From Jiangella rhizosphaerae (lineage in GTDB: Bacteria; Actinomycetota; Actinomycetes; Jiangellales; Jiangellaceae), in assembly GCF_003579925.1 (NCBI RefSeq), contig NZ_QUAL01000190.1:35444-99443 (forward strand): a stretch of DNA of 64,000 nucleotides. The letters run 5' to 3'. The notes under the pieces were generated by a model. It ran no database searches. It was not told the origin of the DNA and was given only the letters and a program-made list of their open reading frames with translations. A program made the translations under genes and the position numbers. Positions 1 to 8,429 of this stretch are shown here, piece after piece; positions within the stretch are counted from its first letter, which is position 1; each line of letters begins with the position of its first letter.

Positions 1-2
1 TC

Positions 3-140
3 GCCGCCGACACCGTGGTGCGGGCCGTCTCCTCGGCAGCCCGCACCTTACGTCGTCTGGACCTGAGCGACGACGTCTTCTGGGAGCTCACCGAACAGAT
101 GGCCCGTCGCCAGCTGACCGATCTCCTTGCTCATCGCTGA
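3..140 (+). CDS. C-terminal end of an unidentified protein (5' end outside window)
   Basis: An open frame enters from the left edge and stops at TGA 138-140, giving the last 45 residues. The tail is rich in Arg, Leu and Ala with alternating charges and reads as one or two amphipathic helices (it contains LRRLDLSDDVFWELTEQ). I do not recognise the family. It runs toward the stress island, so it could be a regulator or stress protein, but nothing visible shows that. Confidence 0.5.
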   Translation, partial: AADTVVRAVSSAARTLRRLDLSDDVFWELTEQMARRQLTDLLAHR

Positions 141-279
141 CCTCGGACGCCGTCAATTTCCTGCGTGGGAGTCAGTCATCGGCCGGAGCCCTACCCTGGT
201 CCCGTGGTAGTCGACCCCGCCCCGCTTCGAATCCTGGGCAGGTCCCGAGGCTATCGCTGAATGCATCCAGTGGGCCGAC

Positions 280-513
280 GTGGCCGCTCAGCTCCTCTTC
301 GAGCGGGGGAACCTGGTGCACAGCGGCTGGGTGACCACGACGGACGACGACGGGGTCGCCCAGCTGACTCGGAGGCACATGAAGACCGGCGACGAGTATC
401 CGTTCAGCCAGTCCGACCTCGAAGAACTCGGCCACGAGCTCGGTGTGCTGGCCGCCACCGGGTACCTGTTCATGGCCGTCGCGATGACGGAGCTCTTCGA
501 CTCCGACGAGTGA
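280..513 (+). CDS. small hypothetical protein, 77 aa
   Basis: This acidic 77-residue product starts at GTG 280 and ends FDSDE. The composition looks like a real protein (a charged middle, then a hydrophobic GYLFMAVAM stretch). The frame is open upstream to a TAG at 208 and the upstream residues also look protein-like, so the true start is uncertain and the gene could be a 5'-damaged remnant. Its last 44 bases overlap the 3' end of the convergent P-type ATPase gene. I do not recognise a family. Confidence 0.45.
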   Translation: MAAQLLFERGNLVHSGWVTTTDDDGVAQLTRRHMKTGDEYPFSQSDLEELGHELGVLAATGYLFMAVAMTELFDSDE

Positions 514-3073
514 TCAAGACGTGTCGCACACCTTTGTCGACTGCGTCCGCGGCGAAAAGGCCGGCCACGCCGGCCAGGACGACCGCCCAGCCGACCACGG
601 TGGGTCCCTCGTGGTCGAAAACCTCGGCGAGGGCAGGCACGTAGACGACCAGGAGCGACACGGTGAGCGCGAGCCCGATGGCGGGCAACAGCAGCCGGTT
701 GGTCGTCCAGCCCAGTTCGCCGGGCCGTCGCGTGGAGCTGCGGCAGGCGAACGCGTTCGCGGTCTGCGCCAGGACGACGGCGAGGAACGCCGCGCCCGAG
801 GCGGCCAGCTGAGTCGCCCCGCCGGGGAACGGCTCACCCGGCCGCCAGCCCGCCGCGACGAACGTCAGCACGAACGCGGCCATCGAGAACAGCGTGATGG
901 TGGGCCCGAGGACACCGAACGCGCGCCGGGCCACGGTGCGGTCGAGGAGGCGTCCGGTCACCGGCGGCCGGTCCAGCACGCTTTTGGCCGGCGGTTCGGC
1001 CCCCAGGGCGACCGCGGACCAGGTGTCGGTACCGATGTCCAGGGCAAGGATCTGCAGGACACCCAGAGCCAGCGGGAACTGCCCGCCGGAGAGCATCCAG
1101 ACGACGAACGGCGTGAGCTCGGCCACGTTGTCAGAGAGGTGGTAGGTGAGGAAGCGCCGGATGTTCAGGAACGTCGCCCTGCCGAGCTCCACGCCGGCGA
1201 CGAGGGTCGCGAAGTGGTCGTCGAGCAGCACCAGGTCCGACGCCTCGCGGGCGACGTCGGTGCCGGAGCGGCCCATCGCGATGCCGATGTCCGCCTCGTG
1301 CAGCGCAGGGCCGTCGTTCACACCGTCGCCGGTCATCGCCACCACGTGGCCCCGGCCGCGCAGGGCGCGGGCGATGCGCAGCTTGTCCTCCGGTGACACC
1401 CGGGCGACGACCACGCCGTCGCGGTCGAGCAGCGCCCCGAGAACGGCCTCCTCCGCCGGCAGCTCGGCGCCGACGAGCACCGGATCGTCCTTGCGGCGCA
1501 GGCCCACCTCGGAGGCGATCGCCGCAGCCGTCGCCGGATGGTCGCCGGTGATCATGGCGACCTTGATGCCGGCATGCCGGCACGCGCGGATGGCCTCGTG
1601 CACGTCGTCGTGGGGCGGGTCTTCCAGGGCGAGCAGGGCGTACAGCTCGAGGTCGCGCTCGGCGTCCGCGGCCGTCTGCGGAACGGTCGCGCCGGCCGCA
1701 CGGCCGGCGACGGCGAGCACCCGCAGGCCACGATCGGTGAGCGCCGCCAGCGCGTCCACGGCACCATCACCGCCGTCGCCACGGGTGCACAGCGGCAGTA
1801 CGGCATCGGGCGCGCCCTTGACGATCACCTCGTCGCCGGCCACGACCGACATGCGCCGGCGCCGCGGGTCGAACGGGAACCGGACCAGGACCTCGGCCGG
1901 GATGTCACCATCGACGCCGACCCGCCGGGCCAGGGCGTCGAGTGCGGCCTCCATCGGATCACCGTGCGCTCTCCATTCGCCCCCGACCTGGTGCACGTAG
2001 CCGGTCGAGCACAGCACGCCGGCCCGGGCCGCCCGCCGAACGCCCGCGGCGGCAGGCGCGGACTCGTACTCCACCTCGGCGTCCGGCGCATAGCCCGGTG
2101 TGAGGATGCGCGCGCCGCCTGACGGTGTCCATGCCTCGACCACCGTCATCTGGTTGAGGGTGAGGGTGCCGGTCTTGTCGGTGCAGATGAAGGTGGTGGA
2201 GCCGAGCGTCTCGACCGCGTCGAGGTTGCGGACCAGCGCCTTCTTGCGCGCCATCTGCTCCGCACCCCACGCGAGCGAGAGGGTCACCGTCGGCAGCAGT
2301 GCCTCCGGCACGAGCGCGACGGTGACCCCGATGGCGAACACGAGCCCGTCGGAGGCCGGCTCTCCGGTCAGCATCGCCACGGCGAAGAATGCGGCACCGA
2401 CGCCCACCGCGATGGCGGCGATCGTCCGTACCACGCGCCGCAGCTCACGCGTCAGCGGGCTGGCCGGCGACGTGGACTCCGTCGTGAGGTGCGCGATGCG
2501 GGCCAGAGCGGTACCCGCGCCGATGGCCGTCACCCGCGCCGTCGTCGCACCCTCCACCAGGAAGGTGCCGGCGTGCACCGGATCGCCCACGGCGACGGCG
2601 ACCGGCTCGCTCTCGCCGGTCAGCAGTGAGGTGTCGACCCGCAGGCCCTCCGCGACGACGACAGTGCCGTCGGCCGGCACCCGGTCGCCGGACTCCAGCG
2701 CCAGCAGGTCGCCGACGACGACCTCGGTCGCGTCGACCTGCCTGCGCCGGCCGTCGCGGATCACGGTGACGGCCAGCGGCAACAAGTCACGCAGCCGGTC
2801 CGCGGCCCGGTCCGCCCGGCTCTCCTGGACGAAGGCGAAGAGCGCGTTCAGGACGATCACCACGACGATCGCGACGCCCAGCTGCGGCAGACCCGCGACG
2901 AACGCCAGTGCGGCCGCCAGCCAGAGCATGACGGCGAAGAAGTGGACGAGCTGGTCGAGCAGCCGCCGTGCGGCCGACGTCCGGGCCGGAGCCGGCAGGC
3001 GGTTCGGCCCGTCCCGTGCCAACCGGGCCGCGGCCTCGTCGCTCGACAGACCGGCGACAGCGGCGACGGTCAC
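470..3073 (-). CDS. P2-type cation-transporting ATPase
   Basis: An 867-residue membrane cation pump. In order: an N-terminal cation-ATPase domain, two membrane segments (about residues 45-85), the actuator domain with TGES near 152, a membrane segment with VALVPEALLPT in the TM4 ion-site position, the phosphorylation loop ICTDKTGTLT near residue 300, the hinge MTGDGVNDGPAL, and a C-terminal bundle of about six segments. There is no CPC-type motif or heavy-metal domain, so a Ca2+/Na+/K+-like substrate is more likely than a transition metal; the ion is not resolved. The GTG start overlaps the stop of the CBS gene, so the two are probably translationally coupled and driven from the box at 3582. 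Confidence 0.92.
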   Translation of the reverse strand: MTVAAVAGLSSDEAAARLARDGPNRLPAPARTSAARRLLDQLVHFFAVMLWLAAALAFVAGLPQLGVAIVVVIVLNALFAFVQESRADRAADRLRDLLPLAVTVIRDGRRRQVDATEVVVGDLLALESGDRVPADGTVVVAEGLRVDTSLLTGESEPVAVAVGDPVHAGTFLVEGATTARVTAIGAGTALARIAHLTTESTSPASPLTRELRRVVRTIAAIAVGVGAAFFAVAMLTGEPASDGLVFAIGVTVALVPEALLPTVTLSLAWGAEQMARKKALVRNLDAVETLGSTTFICTDKTGTLTLNQMTVVEAWTPSGGARILTPGYAPDAEVEYESAPAAAGVRRAARAGVLCSTGYVHQVGGEWRAHGDPMEAALDALARRVGVDGDIPAEVLVRFPFDPRRRRMSVVAGDEVIVKGAPDAVLPLCTRGDGGDGAVDALAALTDRGLRVLAVAGRAAGATVPQTAADAERDLELYALLALEDPPHDDVHEAIRACRHAGIKVAMITGDHPATAAAIASEVGLRRKDDPVLVGAELPAEEAVLGALLDRDGVVVARVSPEDKLRIARALRGRGHVVAMTGDGVNDGPALHEADIGIAMGRSGTDVAREASDLVLLDDHFATLVAGVELGRATFLNIRRFLTYHLSDNVAELTPFVVWMLSGGQFPLALGVLQILALDIGTDTWSAVALGAEPPAKSVLDRPPVTGRLLDRTVARRAFGVLGPTITLFSMAAFVLTFVAAGWRPGEPFPGGATQLAASGAAFLAVVLAQTANAFACRSSTRRPGELGWTTNRLLLPAIGLALTVSLLVVYVPALAEVFDHEGPTVVGWAVVLAGVAGLFAADAVDKGVRHVLITRRSRRAPSSRRP

Positions 3074-3528
3074 GATGCCAGCCCGGCCGATGCGGGTGCC
3101 GCCGCATCCGTGTGGCCGAGGAGGGCACGCATACGTGCCCGTCCACCGGCGACCGCGGCCAGGACGTCACGTTCACTGACGATGCCGACCAGCGACCGGT
3201 TCGCGTCCAGCACCGGCAACGCGGTGAAGCCGCTGTCGAGCAGGATCCGCGCGGCCAGCCCGACCGGTGCATCGTCACGCACCCGTGGCCGCAGCCGGCC
3301 CAGCAGCAGTTCACCGAGCGTCTCGCGGAACGGCGGGTCGCCGCGTTCGCACCAGGCGATCGCGACGTCCTCGAGCGAGACCACGCCGTGAACGCGACCC
3401 GTGTGGCTCACCACGGCGACGTGCCCGGATCCGGTGCGGCGCATGAACTCCCACGCCGTCAGGCAGGCCGCGGACGGATCGAGCACCTCGACCCGCCGGG
3501 ACATCACCTCGGCGACGGTCACCGACAT
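3070..3528 (-). CDS. tandem CBS-domain protein
   Basis: A 152-residue soluble protein made of two CBS motifs, about residues 5-60 and 78-135. The second ends with the typical VGIVSERDVLAAV. CBS pairs bind adenine nucleotides and act as energy sensors. The gene is the first in a two-gene operon with the P-type ATPase (GTGA overlap), so it may sense energy status for that pump; this is inference from context. Stand-alone CBS proteins are common members of actinobacterial dormancy regulons, which fits the upstream DosR-like box. Confidence 0.88.
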   Translation of the reverse strand: MSVTVAEVMSRRVEVLDPSAACLTAWEFMRRTGSGHVAVVSHTGRVHGVVSLEDVAIAWCERGDPPFRETLGELLLGRLRPRVRDDAPVGLAARILLDSGFTALPVLDANRSLVGIVSERDVLAAVAGGRARMRALLGHTDAAAPASAGLAS

Positions 3529-3581
3529 GGCGCCTCCCCTCTCCTGACCTCACGCTAGGCCGCCACCCGCGCAGCGCACTG

Positions 3582-3595
3582 GTGCCGAAGGTCCC
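3582..3595. promoter_or_regulatory. DosR/DevR-like box, copy 1
   Basis: GTGCCGAAGGTCCC in the divergent gap between the CBS gene (start 3528) and the flavodoxin gene (start 3682). It is one of seven close copies of a near-palindrome found between stress genes in this window. The position is 50-90 bases upstream of both starts. Confidence 0.55.
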
Positions 3596-3681
3596 CAGGT
3601 CACGGGTCGAACGAGGGTGGTGCCGCAGCGCCGTCCGGCGGACAGTCGAGGTAGTGAGAGAGTCCGGAAGGAGTGGACGTC

Positions 3682-4179
3682 ATGCGCGCACTCGTCGTCT
3701 ATGAGTCCATGTTCGGCAACACCCAGAAGATCGCCGAGGCCATCGCCGACGGCCTGGCCGCGAACATGACCGTCGACGTCGTCGAGGTCGGCTCCGCGGG
3801 CACGTCCCTGGACGGCGTCGACCTGCTCGTCGTCGGTGGACCGACCCACGCGTTCAGCATGAGCCGCGAGTCCACCCGCAAGAGCGCAACGGAGCACGGC
3901 TCCGGCACGGTCGTGTCGAAGGCCGGCGGCATCCGCGAATGGATCGCGGACCTGCACGCCGGCAGCACCCCGTTCGCGACCTTCGACACCAAGGCCGACA
4001 AGCCCCACCTGCCCGGGTCCGCGGCCCACGCCGCGCGTCGGCACCTGCGCCACCGGGGTCTGCGTCCGTTCGCGGCGGCGACCAGCTTCTACGTGACCGA
4101 CATGGAGGGCCCGCTCGCCGACGGCGAGGAGGAACGCGCCCGGCGCTGGGGTGAGCAGCTCGGCCTGGCCGCGACCTGA
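3682..4179 (+). CDS. flavodoxin-like protein
   Basis: About 165 residues beginning MRALVVYESMFGNTQKIA, whose SMFGNTQ is the FMN phosphate-binding loop of the flavodoxin fold. A second loop, VVGGPTHAFSMSR, sits at the isoalloxazine site. It is expected to carry FMN and act as a cytoplasmic low-potential electron carrier, possibly for the pyruvate:ferredoxin oxidoreductase encoded nearby (inference). I chose ATG 3682 because GGAAGGAG lies about 8 bases upstream; a GTG nine bases earlier is in frame. It is followed closely by a PPOX gene on the same strand. Confidence 0.88.
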   Translation: MRALVVYESMFGNTQKIAEAIADGLAANMTVDVVEVGSAGTSLDGVDLLVVGGPTHAFSMSRESTRKSATEHGSGTVVSKAGGIREWIADLHAGSTPFATFDTKADKPHLPGSAAHAARRHLRHRGLRPFAAATSFYVTDMEGPLADGEEERARRWGEQLGLAAT

Positions 4180-4209
4180 TCCGCTGACGAGGCTGAGGAG
4201 GTGACCGCC

Positions 4210-4629
4210 GTGACCACGGACCCGCGCACGGGGATGACCATCCTCGACGAGGACACCTGCTGGAGCCTGCTGAGTTCCGCGCGCCTCGCGAGGGTGGCCA
4301 TCGCCATCGCCGGCGACATCGAGGTGTTCCCGGTGAACATCGTGGTGGACGACCGCACCGTCGTCTTCCGCACCGGCGAGGGCACGAAGCTGGCCGCCGC
4401 GGTCATCGCCCCTCGGGTGGCGGTCGAGGCCGACGGCGCCGACCCGGCGACGGGCCGGGCCTGGAGCGTCGTCGTCAAGGGACGGGCGGAGCGGCTGGAC
4501 CGGTTCGCCGACATCTACCGCGCCGAGGACCTGACGCTGCCCGACTGGACCGGACACCCGAAGCAGTGGTTCGTCCGGGTCTACGGCGACCAGATCGCCG
4601 GCCGGTCCTTCGAGACGGCGCCGACCTGA
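4210..4629 (+). CDS. pyridoxamine 5'-phosphate oxidase-like flavin-binding protein
   Basis: About 139 residues with a split-barrel FMN/F420-binding fold. It has the family opening LDEDTCWSLLSSARLARVA, then FPVNIVVDD and a VVVKGRAERL strand. Such small PPOX-like proteins are often induced in dormancy regulons of actinobacteria; the substrate is unknown. GTG 4210 has GAGGAGG about 7 bases upstream; an upstream GTG at 4201 overlaps that site and is less likely. The 3' end overlaps the convergent HAD gene by 49 bases. Confidence 0.85.
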   Translation: MTTDPRTGMTILDEDTCWSLLSSARLARVAIAIAGDIEVFPVNIVVDDRTVVFRTGEGTKLAAAVIAPRVAVEADGADPATGRAWSVVVKGRAERLDRFADIYRAEDLTLPDWTGHPKQWFVRVYGDQIAGRSFETAPT

Positions 4630-5402
4630 CCTCGCCGCGGCGGCGCGAACCGGAGCGGGGTGCGCTCGACCAACACAACGTCAGCCGGCGACGAGACGAC
4701 CACTGTCGCCCCGGCCTCGTACATCGAGCCGCACCGTGCACCACGACGATCGACACCGATGATCACCCCGAACGCCCCACTATGGCCGGCGCGCACGCCG
4801 GCGATGGCGTCCTCGACCACCGCGCACGTCGCGGGACGGGCGCCCAACCGGCGGGCCGCCTCCACAAACGGTGCGGGGTCGGGTTTGCCGGGCAGGCCGA
4901 GCCGCTCCAGGTCGTTGCCGTCGACGCGGACGTCGAACAGCTCGCCGACTCCGGCGGCACGAAGCACCTGGTCGCAGTGCCGGCTCGACGACACGGCGGC
5001 CGTCGGCACGTAGCGTCGCCGCAGCTCGCGCAGGACGGAAACGGTCTCCGGATAGGCCGTGACGCCCGTGCGCTCGACCGCCTCGACGAAGCGCCGGGTC
5101 TTCTCCTCGGCGAGGGAGGCGACGGTGTCGCCGTCACCGCTCTCCGGCAGACCGATGCCGCGGGCAGCGAGGAAGTCCCGCACGCCGTCGAGCCGCGGTT
5201 TGCCGTCGACGAACCGCAGATAGTCGGAGTCGGCGTCGAATCCGGGCAGCTGGAGGTCATGCTCCGAGCCATAGCGCCGGAGGAACCCGTCGAAGGTCGC
5301 CTTCCACGCGGTCGCGTGCACCCGCGCCGTGTCCGTCACGACCCCGTCGACGTCGAAGATCACGGCGTCGAGCAGGTCCAGGTAGAGGGTGGCGGTGGTC
5401 AT
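4581..5402 (-). CDS. HAD-superfamily sugar phosphatase / beta-phosphoglucomutase-like
   Basis: A 273-residue HAD hydrolase. Motif I is DAVIFDVDGVVTDT near residue 13 (nucleophile and acid/base Asp pair), motif II is the VSSSRH region, and the late KPDPAPF and VVEDAIAGVRAG motifs match beta-phosphoglucomutase/phosphatase relatives. It probably acts on a phosphosugar in the cytoplasm; mutase versus phosphatase cannot be told. It overlaps the upstream universal stress gene by ATGA, so it is the second gene of a coupled operon. Confidence 0.85.
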   Translation of the reverse strand: MTTATLYLDLLDAVIFDVDGVVTDTARVHATAWKATFDGFLRRYGSEHDLQLPGFDADSDYLRFVDGKPRLDGVRDFLAARGIGLPESGDGDTVASLAEEKTRRFVEAVERTGVTAYPETVSVLRELRRRYVPTAAVSSSRHCDQVLRAAGVGELFDVRVDGNDLERLGLPGKPDPAPFVEAARRLGARPATCAVVEDAIAGVRAGHSGAFGVIIGVDRRGARCGSMYEAGATVVVSSPADVVLVERTPLRFAPPRRGQVGAVSKDRPAIWSP

Positions 5403-6313
5403 CGCCCAGGCCTCTTGTCGCGGATCACCGTCACCGGGATCGGCATTCGCCGCAGGATGCTCCGGGCGGACGAGCCGAGCAGCATGCCGGTGACCCGTCC
5501 GTGTCCGCGCCCTCCGATGACGGCCAGATCCGCTCCGGCGGCGTACTCGGCCAGTGCCGGCGCCGGGTGCCCGTACTCGACCGCCGTGGTCACGTCCACC
5601 TCGGGGTATTTCGCCCGCCAGGAGCCCAGGGAGTCGGAGAAGATGCGGGCCGCGGCCTCCTCGTAGCGAGCCACGTCGGGGCGCAGCGGCCGGTCCGCCG
5701 GGTAGCCGAGGGGCAGCTCCATGGCGTGCACAGCGACGATCCGAGCACCCCGGTCGGCCGCAAGGGAGAAGGCGTACTCGACGGCGGCGTCACCAGGAGC
5801 CGAACCGTCGACGCCCAGCAGAATGCAGCGCCGCGGCCGGATCGGGGGCTTCCAGGCGTCAGGGACGACGGTCAGAGGCACCCGGGTGTGCGTGGCGCAT
5901 GCCAGCGAGGTCGAGCCCATCACGAGCTCGGCGAGCTTGCCCAGCCCCTGCCGGCCGACCACGAGCATGGGCGAGCGCAGCGAGGCACGCAGCAGGATCC
6001 TCGGCGCCATGCCGAACCGCAAGGCCGTACGCACCTGCAGGTCGCCGTAGCCGCCGGCGGCCAGCCGGTCCAGGGCCTCGTCGAAGACGTCGTCGGCCAG
6101 CTCCTGCGGCGCGACGTCGAGCACGGCGAGGGAATGGGACTCTCCGGGGTGGGCGAAGACCAGCGTCAACCCACACCCACGTGTCCGTGCCTCGGCGGCG
6201 GCCCAGTCGAGCGCGATGAGCGCGCTCGGCGAACCGTCGAGACCGACCACGATCGGCCGGTTCGCCATCGCCGACGGTGCCGGTTGTTCAGCGGGAACGG
6301 ATGCTGTCGTCAT
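5399..6313 (-). CDS. tandem universal stress protein
   Basis: 304 residues holding two UspA folds, about 20-155 and 162-304. Each starts with a VGLDGS or LGVDGS strand, and each has a G-x2-G-x9-GS ATP-binding loop (VGRQGLGKLAELVMGST and IGGRGHGRVTGMLLGSS). It should bind ATP and act in the cytoplasm under energy or oxygen stress. It leads a two-gene operon with the HAD enzyme and lies downstream of box copy 2. Confidence 0.93.
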   Translation of the reverse strand: MTTASVPAEQPAPSAMANRPIVVGLDGSPSALIALDWAAAEARTRGCGLTLVFAHPGESHSLAVLDVAPQELADDVFDEALDRLAAGGYGDLQVRTALRFGMAPRILLRASLRSPMLVVGRQGLGKLAELVMGSTSLACATHTRVPLTVVPDAWKPPIRPRRCILLGVDGSAPGDAAVEYAFSLAADRGARIVAVHAMELPLGYPADRPLRPDVARYEEAAARIFSDSLGSWRAKYPEVDVTTAVEYGHPAPALAEYAAGADLAVIGGRGHGRVTGMLLGSSARSILRRMPIPVTVIRDKRPGR

Positions 6314-6370
6314 GACTCCAGCACACCTCTCGCCGCGGGTTCACGGCAGGGCAGCGTGGCCCCTCGCGGC

Positions 6371-6384
6371 GGGCCGAAGGTCCC
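6371..6384. promoter_or_regulatory. DosR/DevR-like box, copy 2
   Basis: GGGCCGAAGGTCCC in the divergent gap between the universal stress gene (start 6313) and the DUF1876 gene (start 6491). With copy 7 it defines the consensus used for the window. Confidence 0.6.
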
Positions 6385-6490
6385 GGCTCCGGTCGGCCAA
6401 CGCCCCTGGGTGCTGGCCACCTGGCTGCGTAGCGTCGATAGTGGGGCCGGGCGTCCTGGCCACGGTCCCCTGACCGGTGAGGAGGACGTC

Positions 6491-6763
6491 ATGGCCGCCA
6501 TCAAGCACTGGACCGTCGACATCTACATCGGCGAGCACGACGACGGCAGCACCTATGCCGAGGCCCGTCTGATCACCCATGCCACGGCCGGTCTCCGTGC
6601 CACCGGGACTGCCCGGCTCAATCCGAGCGACGTCAACGTGCCGGAGATCGGTGACGAGCTGGCCACCGCCCGCGCGCTGCGCGTCCTCGCCGACGAGCTG
6701 CTCGGAACCGCGAGCGACGACATCGAGAACATCACGCACGAGCCCGTGCACCTGAAGCGGTGA
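6491..6763 (+). CDS. DUF1876 domain protein
   Basis: A 90-residue protein with the layout of the DUF1876 dsRBD-like fold: IDVYIGEHDD-type start (here VDIYIGEHDDGSTYAEARL), then GTARLNPSDVNVPEIGDELA and a closing helix ALRVLADELL. Function is unknown; in actinobacteria these genes are typical members of hypoxia/dormancy gene sets. The ATG is preceded by GAGGAGG. It is followed with a four-base overlap or near contact by the next gene. Confidence 0.85.
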   Translation: MAAIKHWTVDIYIGEHDDGSTYAEARLITHATAGLRATGTARLNPSDVNVPEIGDELATARALRVLADELLGTASDDIENITHEPVHLKR

Positions 6764-6768
6764 GCACC

Positions 6769-7398
6769 ATGCGAGTTCTGGTCTCCGAGGCAGCGCCCGG
6801 AGACGCCGTCGAGGTACTGGGACGCCTGCGTGCGGCGGGCCACACCGTCGTCACGTGCCGGGGCGGCGCGCGTTGCCCGCTCGCCGTCGACGGGACGTGT
6901 CCGCTGGCCGACGGGCTCGTCGACGTCGTCGTGCACGTCCGGGCCCGGCCGGGCGCGCTGAGCGATCACGACCGGCCGTTCCAGTGCGGCGTCGTCGCCG
7001 GTGTGCCGACGGTCCTGTGCGGATATCCCGCGGCGGAAGGCCCGTGGTCCCGCGCGGAGGCGCACTGTTCCCCCGCCGGCATCGTCGCGGCGGTCGGCAA
7101 CGCAGCACGGCCCACGTCAGGTGCCGCCCGGAGGCGGGTCGAGAAGGCCGTCGCGGAGGTGCTGCGGCCCCACCGGCTGCCGCCCCCGCGTCGGGTCGAC
7201 ATCACCGTGGACCACAGCGTGGTCGGTGTCTCGTTGACCTTCGATCGGCGGCTGCCGGTCATCGTCCGTGAGCAGCTGCGGCCAGCCGTCAGGTCGGCGC
7301 TCGCGGCATTCAGCCCGTATTGGGCCTACGCCCGAGTGGCGGTCCTCGCCGACGTGCCGGCGACAGCAGGGCCTGGGGCGGGCCGGCCGGCCGAATGA
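6769..7398 (+). CDS. hypothetical protein, about 209 aa
   Basis: It begins MRVLVSEAAPGDAVEVLGRLRAAGHTVV and has an early Cys cluster (TCRGGARCPL, GTCPLADG), which could be a metal or redox site. The middle carries ARRRVEKAVAEVL, and the C-terminal half is a beta-strand-rich domain. I do not recognise the family. GTG 6760 overlaps the previous stop; I prefer ATG 6769 with GGTGAG just upstream. Co-transcription with the DUF1876 gene places it in the stress set. Confidence 0.65.
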   Translation: MRVLVSEAAPGDAVEVLGRLRAAGHTVVTCRGGARCPLAVDGTCPLADGLVDVVVHVRARPGALSDHDRPFQCGVVAGVPTVLCGYPAAEGPWSRAEAHCSPAGIVAAVGNAARPTSGAARRRVEKAVAEVLRPHRLPPPRRVDITVDHSVVGVSLTFDRRLPVIVREQLRPAVRSALAAFSPYWAYARVAVLADVPATAGPGAGRPAE

Positions 7399-8006
7399 GT
7401 CGATGGACGGAGATCACGTGCCGCGACGACGAGGCCGGCGGACCAGCCCGGTGCCCGGCCGTGTGCCGGAGGGTGGATCGACGCCATGTCATGGCCGCTG
7501 CGCGCCAAGAGCCAGGCGATCAGAGAGTTGGAGTTCCACATCTCACCTGCCTCGAGCTCGTCGCGTCCCCAGGTGGCGGTCGGGAATGCCCGCACGAGGG
7601 AGAGAACATGCCCCGCCCGGGTCGGATCGGCGCTGACGCGCCGAGGGCTGTCCACCGCTTCGCGGGCGTCCGGGATCATGCCGTCACGCCACATGCGCAC
7701 CTCGTAGCGGAAGAAGCGACAACGGCCGAGCCACCGCAGGCCTACGGGTCCCTCGCTCACCGCCCCACGCTCAGGCGCCTCGATGCCCCACACGGGCGCC
7801 ATCTCGATGGTGAACCGGTCGACTCCGAGGCGTACTTCCAGCGCCGCATGGTAGAGATCGCAGCGGTCGCGGTGTTCGAGACGAGCGGTGAGCGCCTCGA
7901 AGATGCGTCCGTTCGTGCGGACGCAGTGCGTGTTGTCGCCGGCGCCCAGCGGTAGCCAGTAGAGGTCGATGCTGGCGGGCGTGCGTGGCATCGGCATCGT
8001 GTTCAC
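7326..8006 (-). CDS. hypothetical protein, 226 aa, found with stress genes
   Basis: A soluble protein beginning MNTMPMPRTPASIDLYWLPL. It contains aromatic-rich segments such as GLRWLGRCRFFRYEVRMWRDG, followed by RVLSL-type strands and a WNSNSLIAWLLARSG segment, and ends with a disordered Pro/Ala/Arg-rich tail. I do not recognise a characterised family. The tail overlaps the convergent gene by 73 bases. Box copy 3 sits about 50 bases upstream of its start. Confidence 0.7.
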   Translation of the reverse strand: MNTMPMPRTPASIDLYWLPLGAGDNTHCVRTNGRIFEALTARLEHRDRCDLYHAALEVRLGVDRFTIEMAPVWGIEAPERGAVSEGPVGLRWLGRCRFFRYEVRMWRDGMIPDAREAVDSPRRVSADPTRAGHVLSLVRAFPTATWGRDELEAGEMWNSNSLIAWLLARSGHDMASIHPPAHGRAPGWSAGLVVAARDLRPSTHSAGRPAPGPAVAGTSARTATRA

Positions 8007-8057
8007 GGCCCGATCACCTCCCGCTTCCAGCCAACGACGGCCCGCGGGTCAGCGACA

Positions 8058-8071
8058 GGTGCGAAGGTCCC
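8058..8071. promoter_or_regulatory. DosR/DevR-like box, copy 3
   Basis: GGTGCGAAGGTCCC between the divergent 226-aa gene (start 8006) and the small membrane protein gene (start 8130). Confidence 0.5.
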
Positions 8072-8129
8072 CAGGGTTCGGGACCGCCGGGGGACGTTGG
8101 TCATCCGTGGGCGCACGGTGGCAGGAAGA

Positions 8130-8426
8130 ATGTCCGTCCTGCGCTCGGTCGCACCTCAGCCGAGTGCAGCGAGCACGAGGCAGACCGGCCCGCCGGTGAT
8201 GTGTGCTGGTGCGATCGTGCTGAGCCTGCTGTTCTTCGGCGCCGCGCGACTGCTGGGCTTCACCGACCTGCCGCAGACCGCACCCGAGCTGTCGGCGTTC
8301 GTCGTCGCGCTCAACCTGTCCGTGCCGATGGCGGTCTGGATGAGGTTCCGCGGGATGGAGTGGCGGCCTCGCCTCGGTACGCGGATGCCGCACGGCGTGA
8401 GCGCTCGACGAGTTGAGCCCGGGTAG
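8130..8426 (+). CDS. small two-helix membrane protein
   Basis: About 98 residues. One hydrophobic helix (MCAGAIVLSLLFFGAARLLG) and a second weaker one (LSAFVVALNLSVPMAVWMRF) are followed by the basic tail RFRGMEWRP. This helix-helix-RFRGM.WRP arrangement recalls conserved actinobacterial membrane proteins of unknown role. ATG 8130 has AGGAAGA directly upstream, rather close. Function not known; it is divergent from the 226-aa gene around box copy 3. Confidence 0.6.
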   Translation: MSVLRSVAPQPSAASTRQTGPPVMCAGAIVLSLLFFGAARLLGFTDLPQTAPELSAFVVALNLSVPMAVWMRFRGMEWRPRLGTRMPHGVSARRVEPG

Positions 8427-8429
8427 CCC

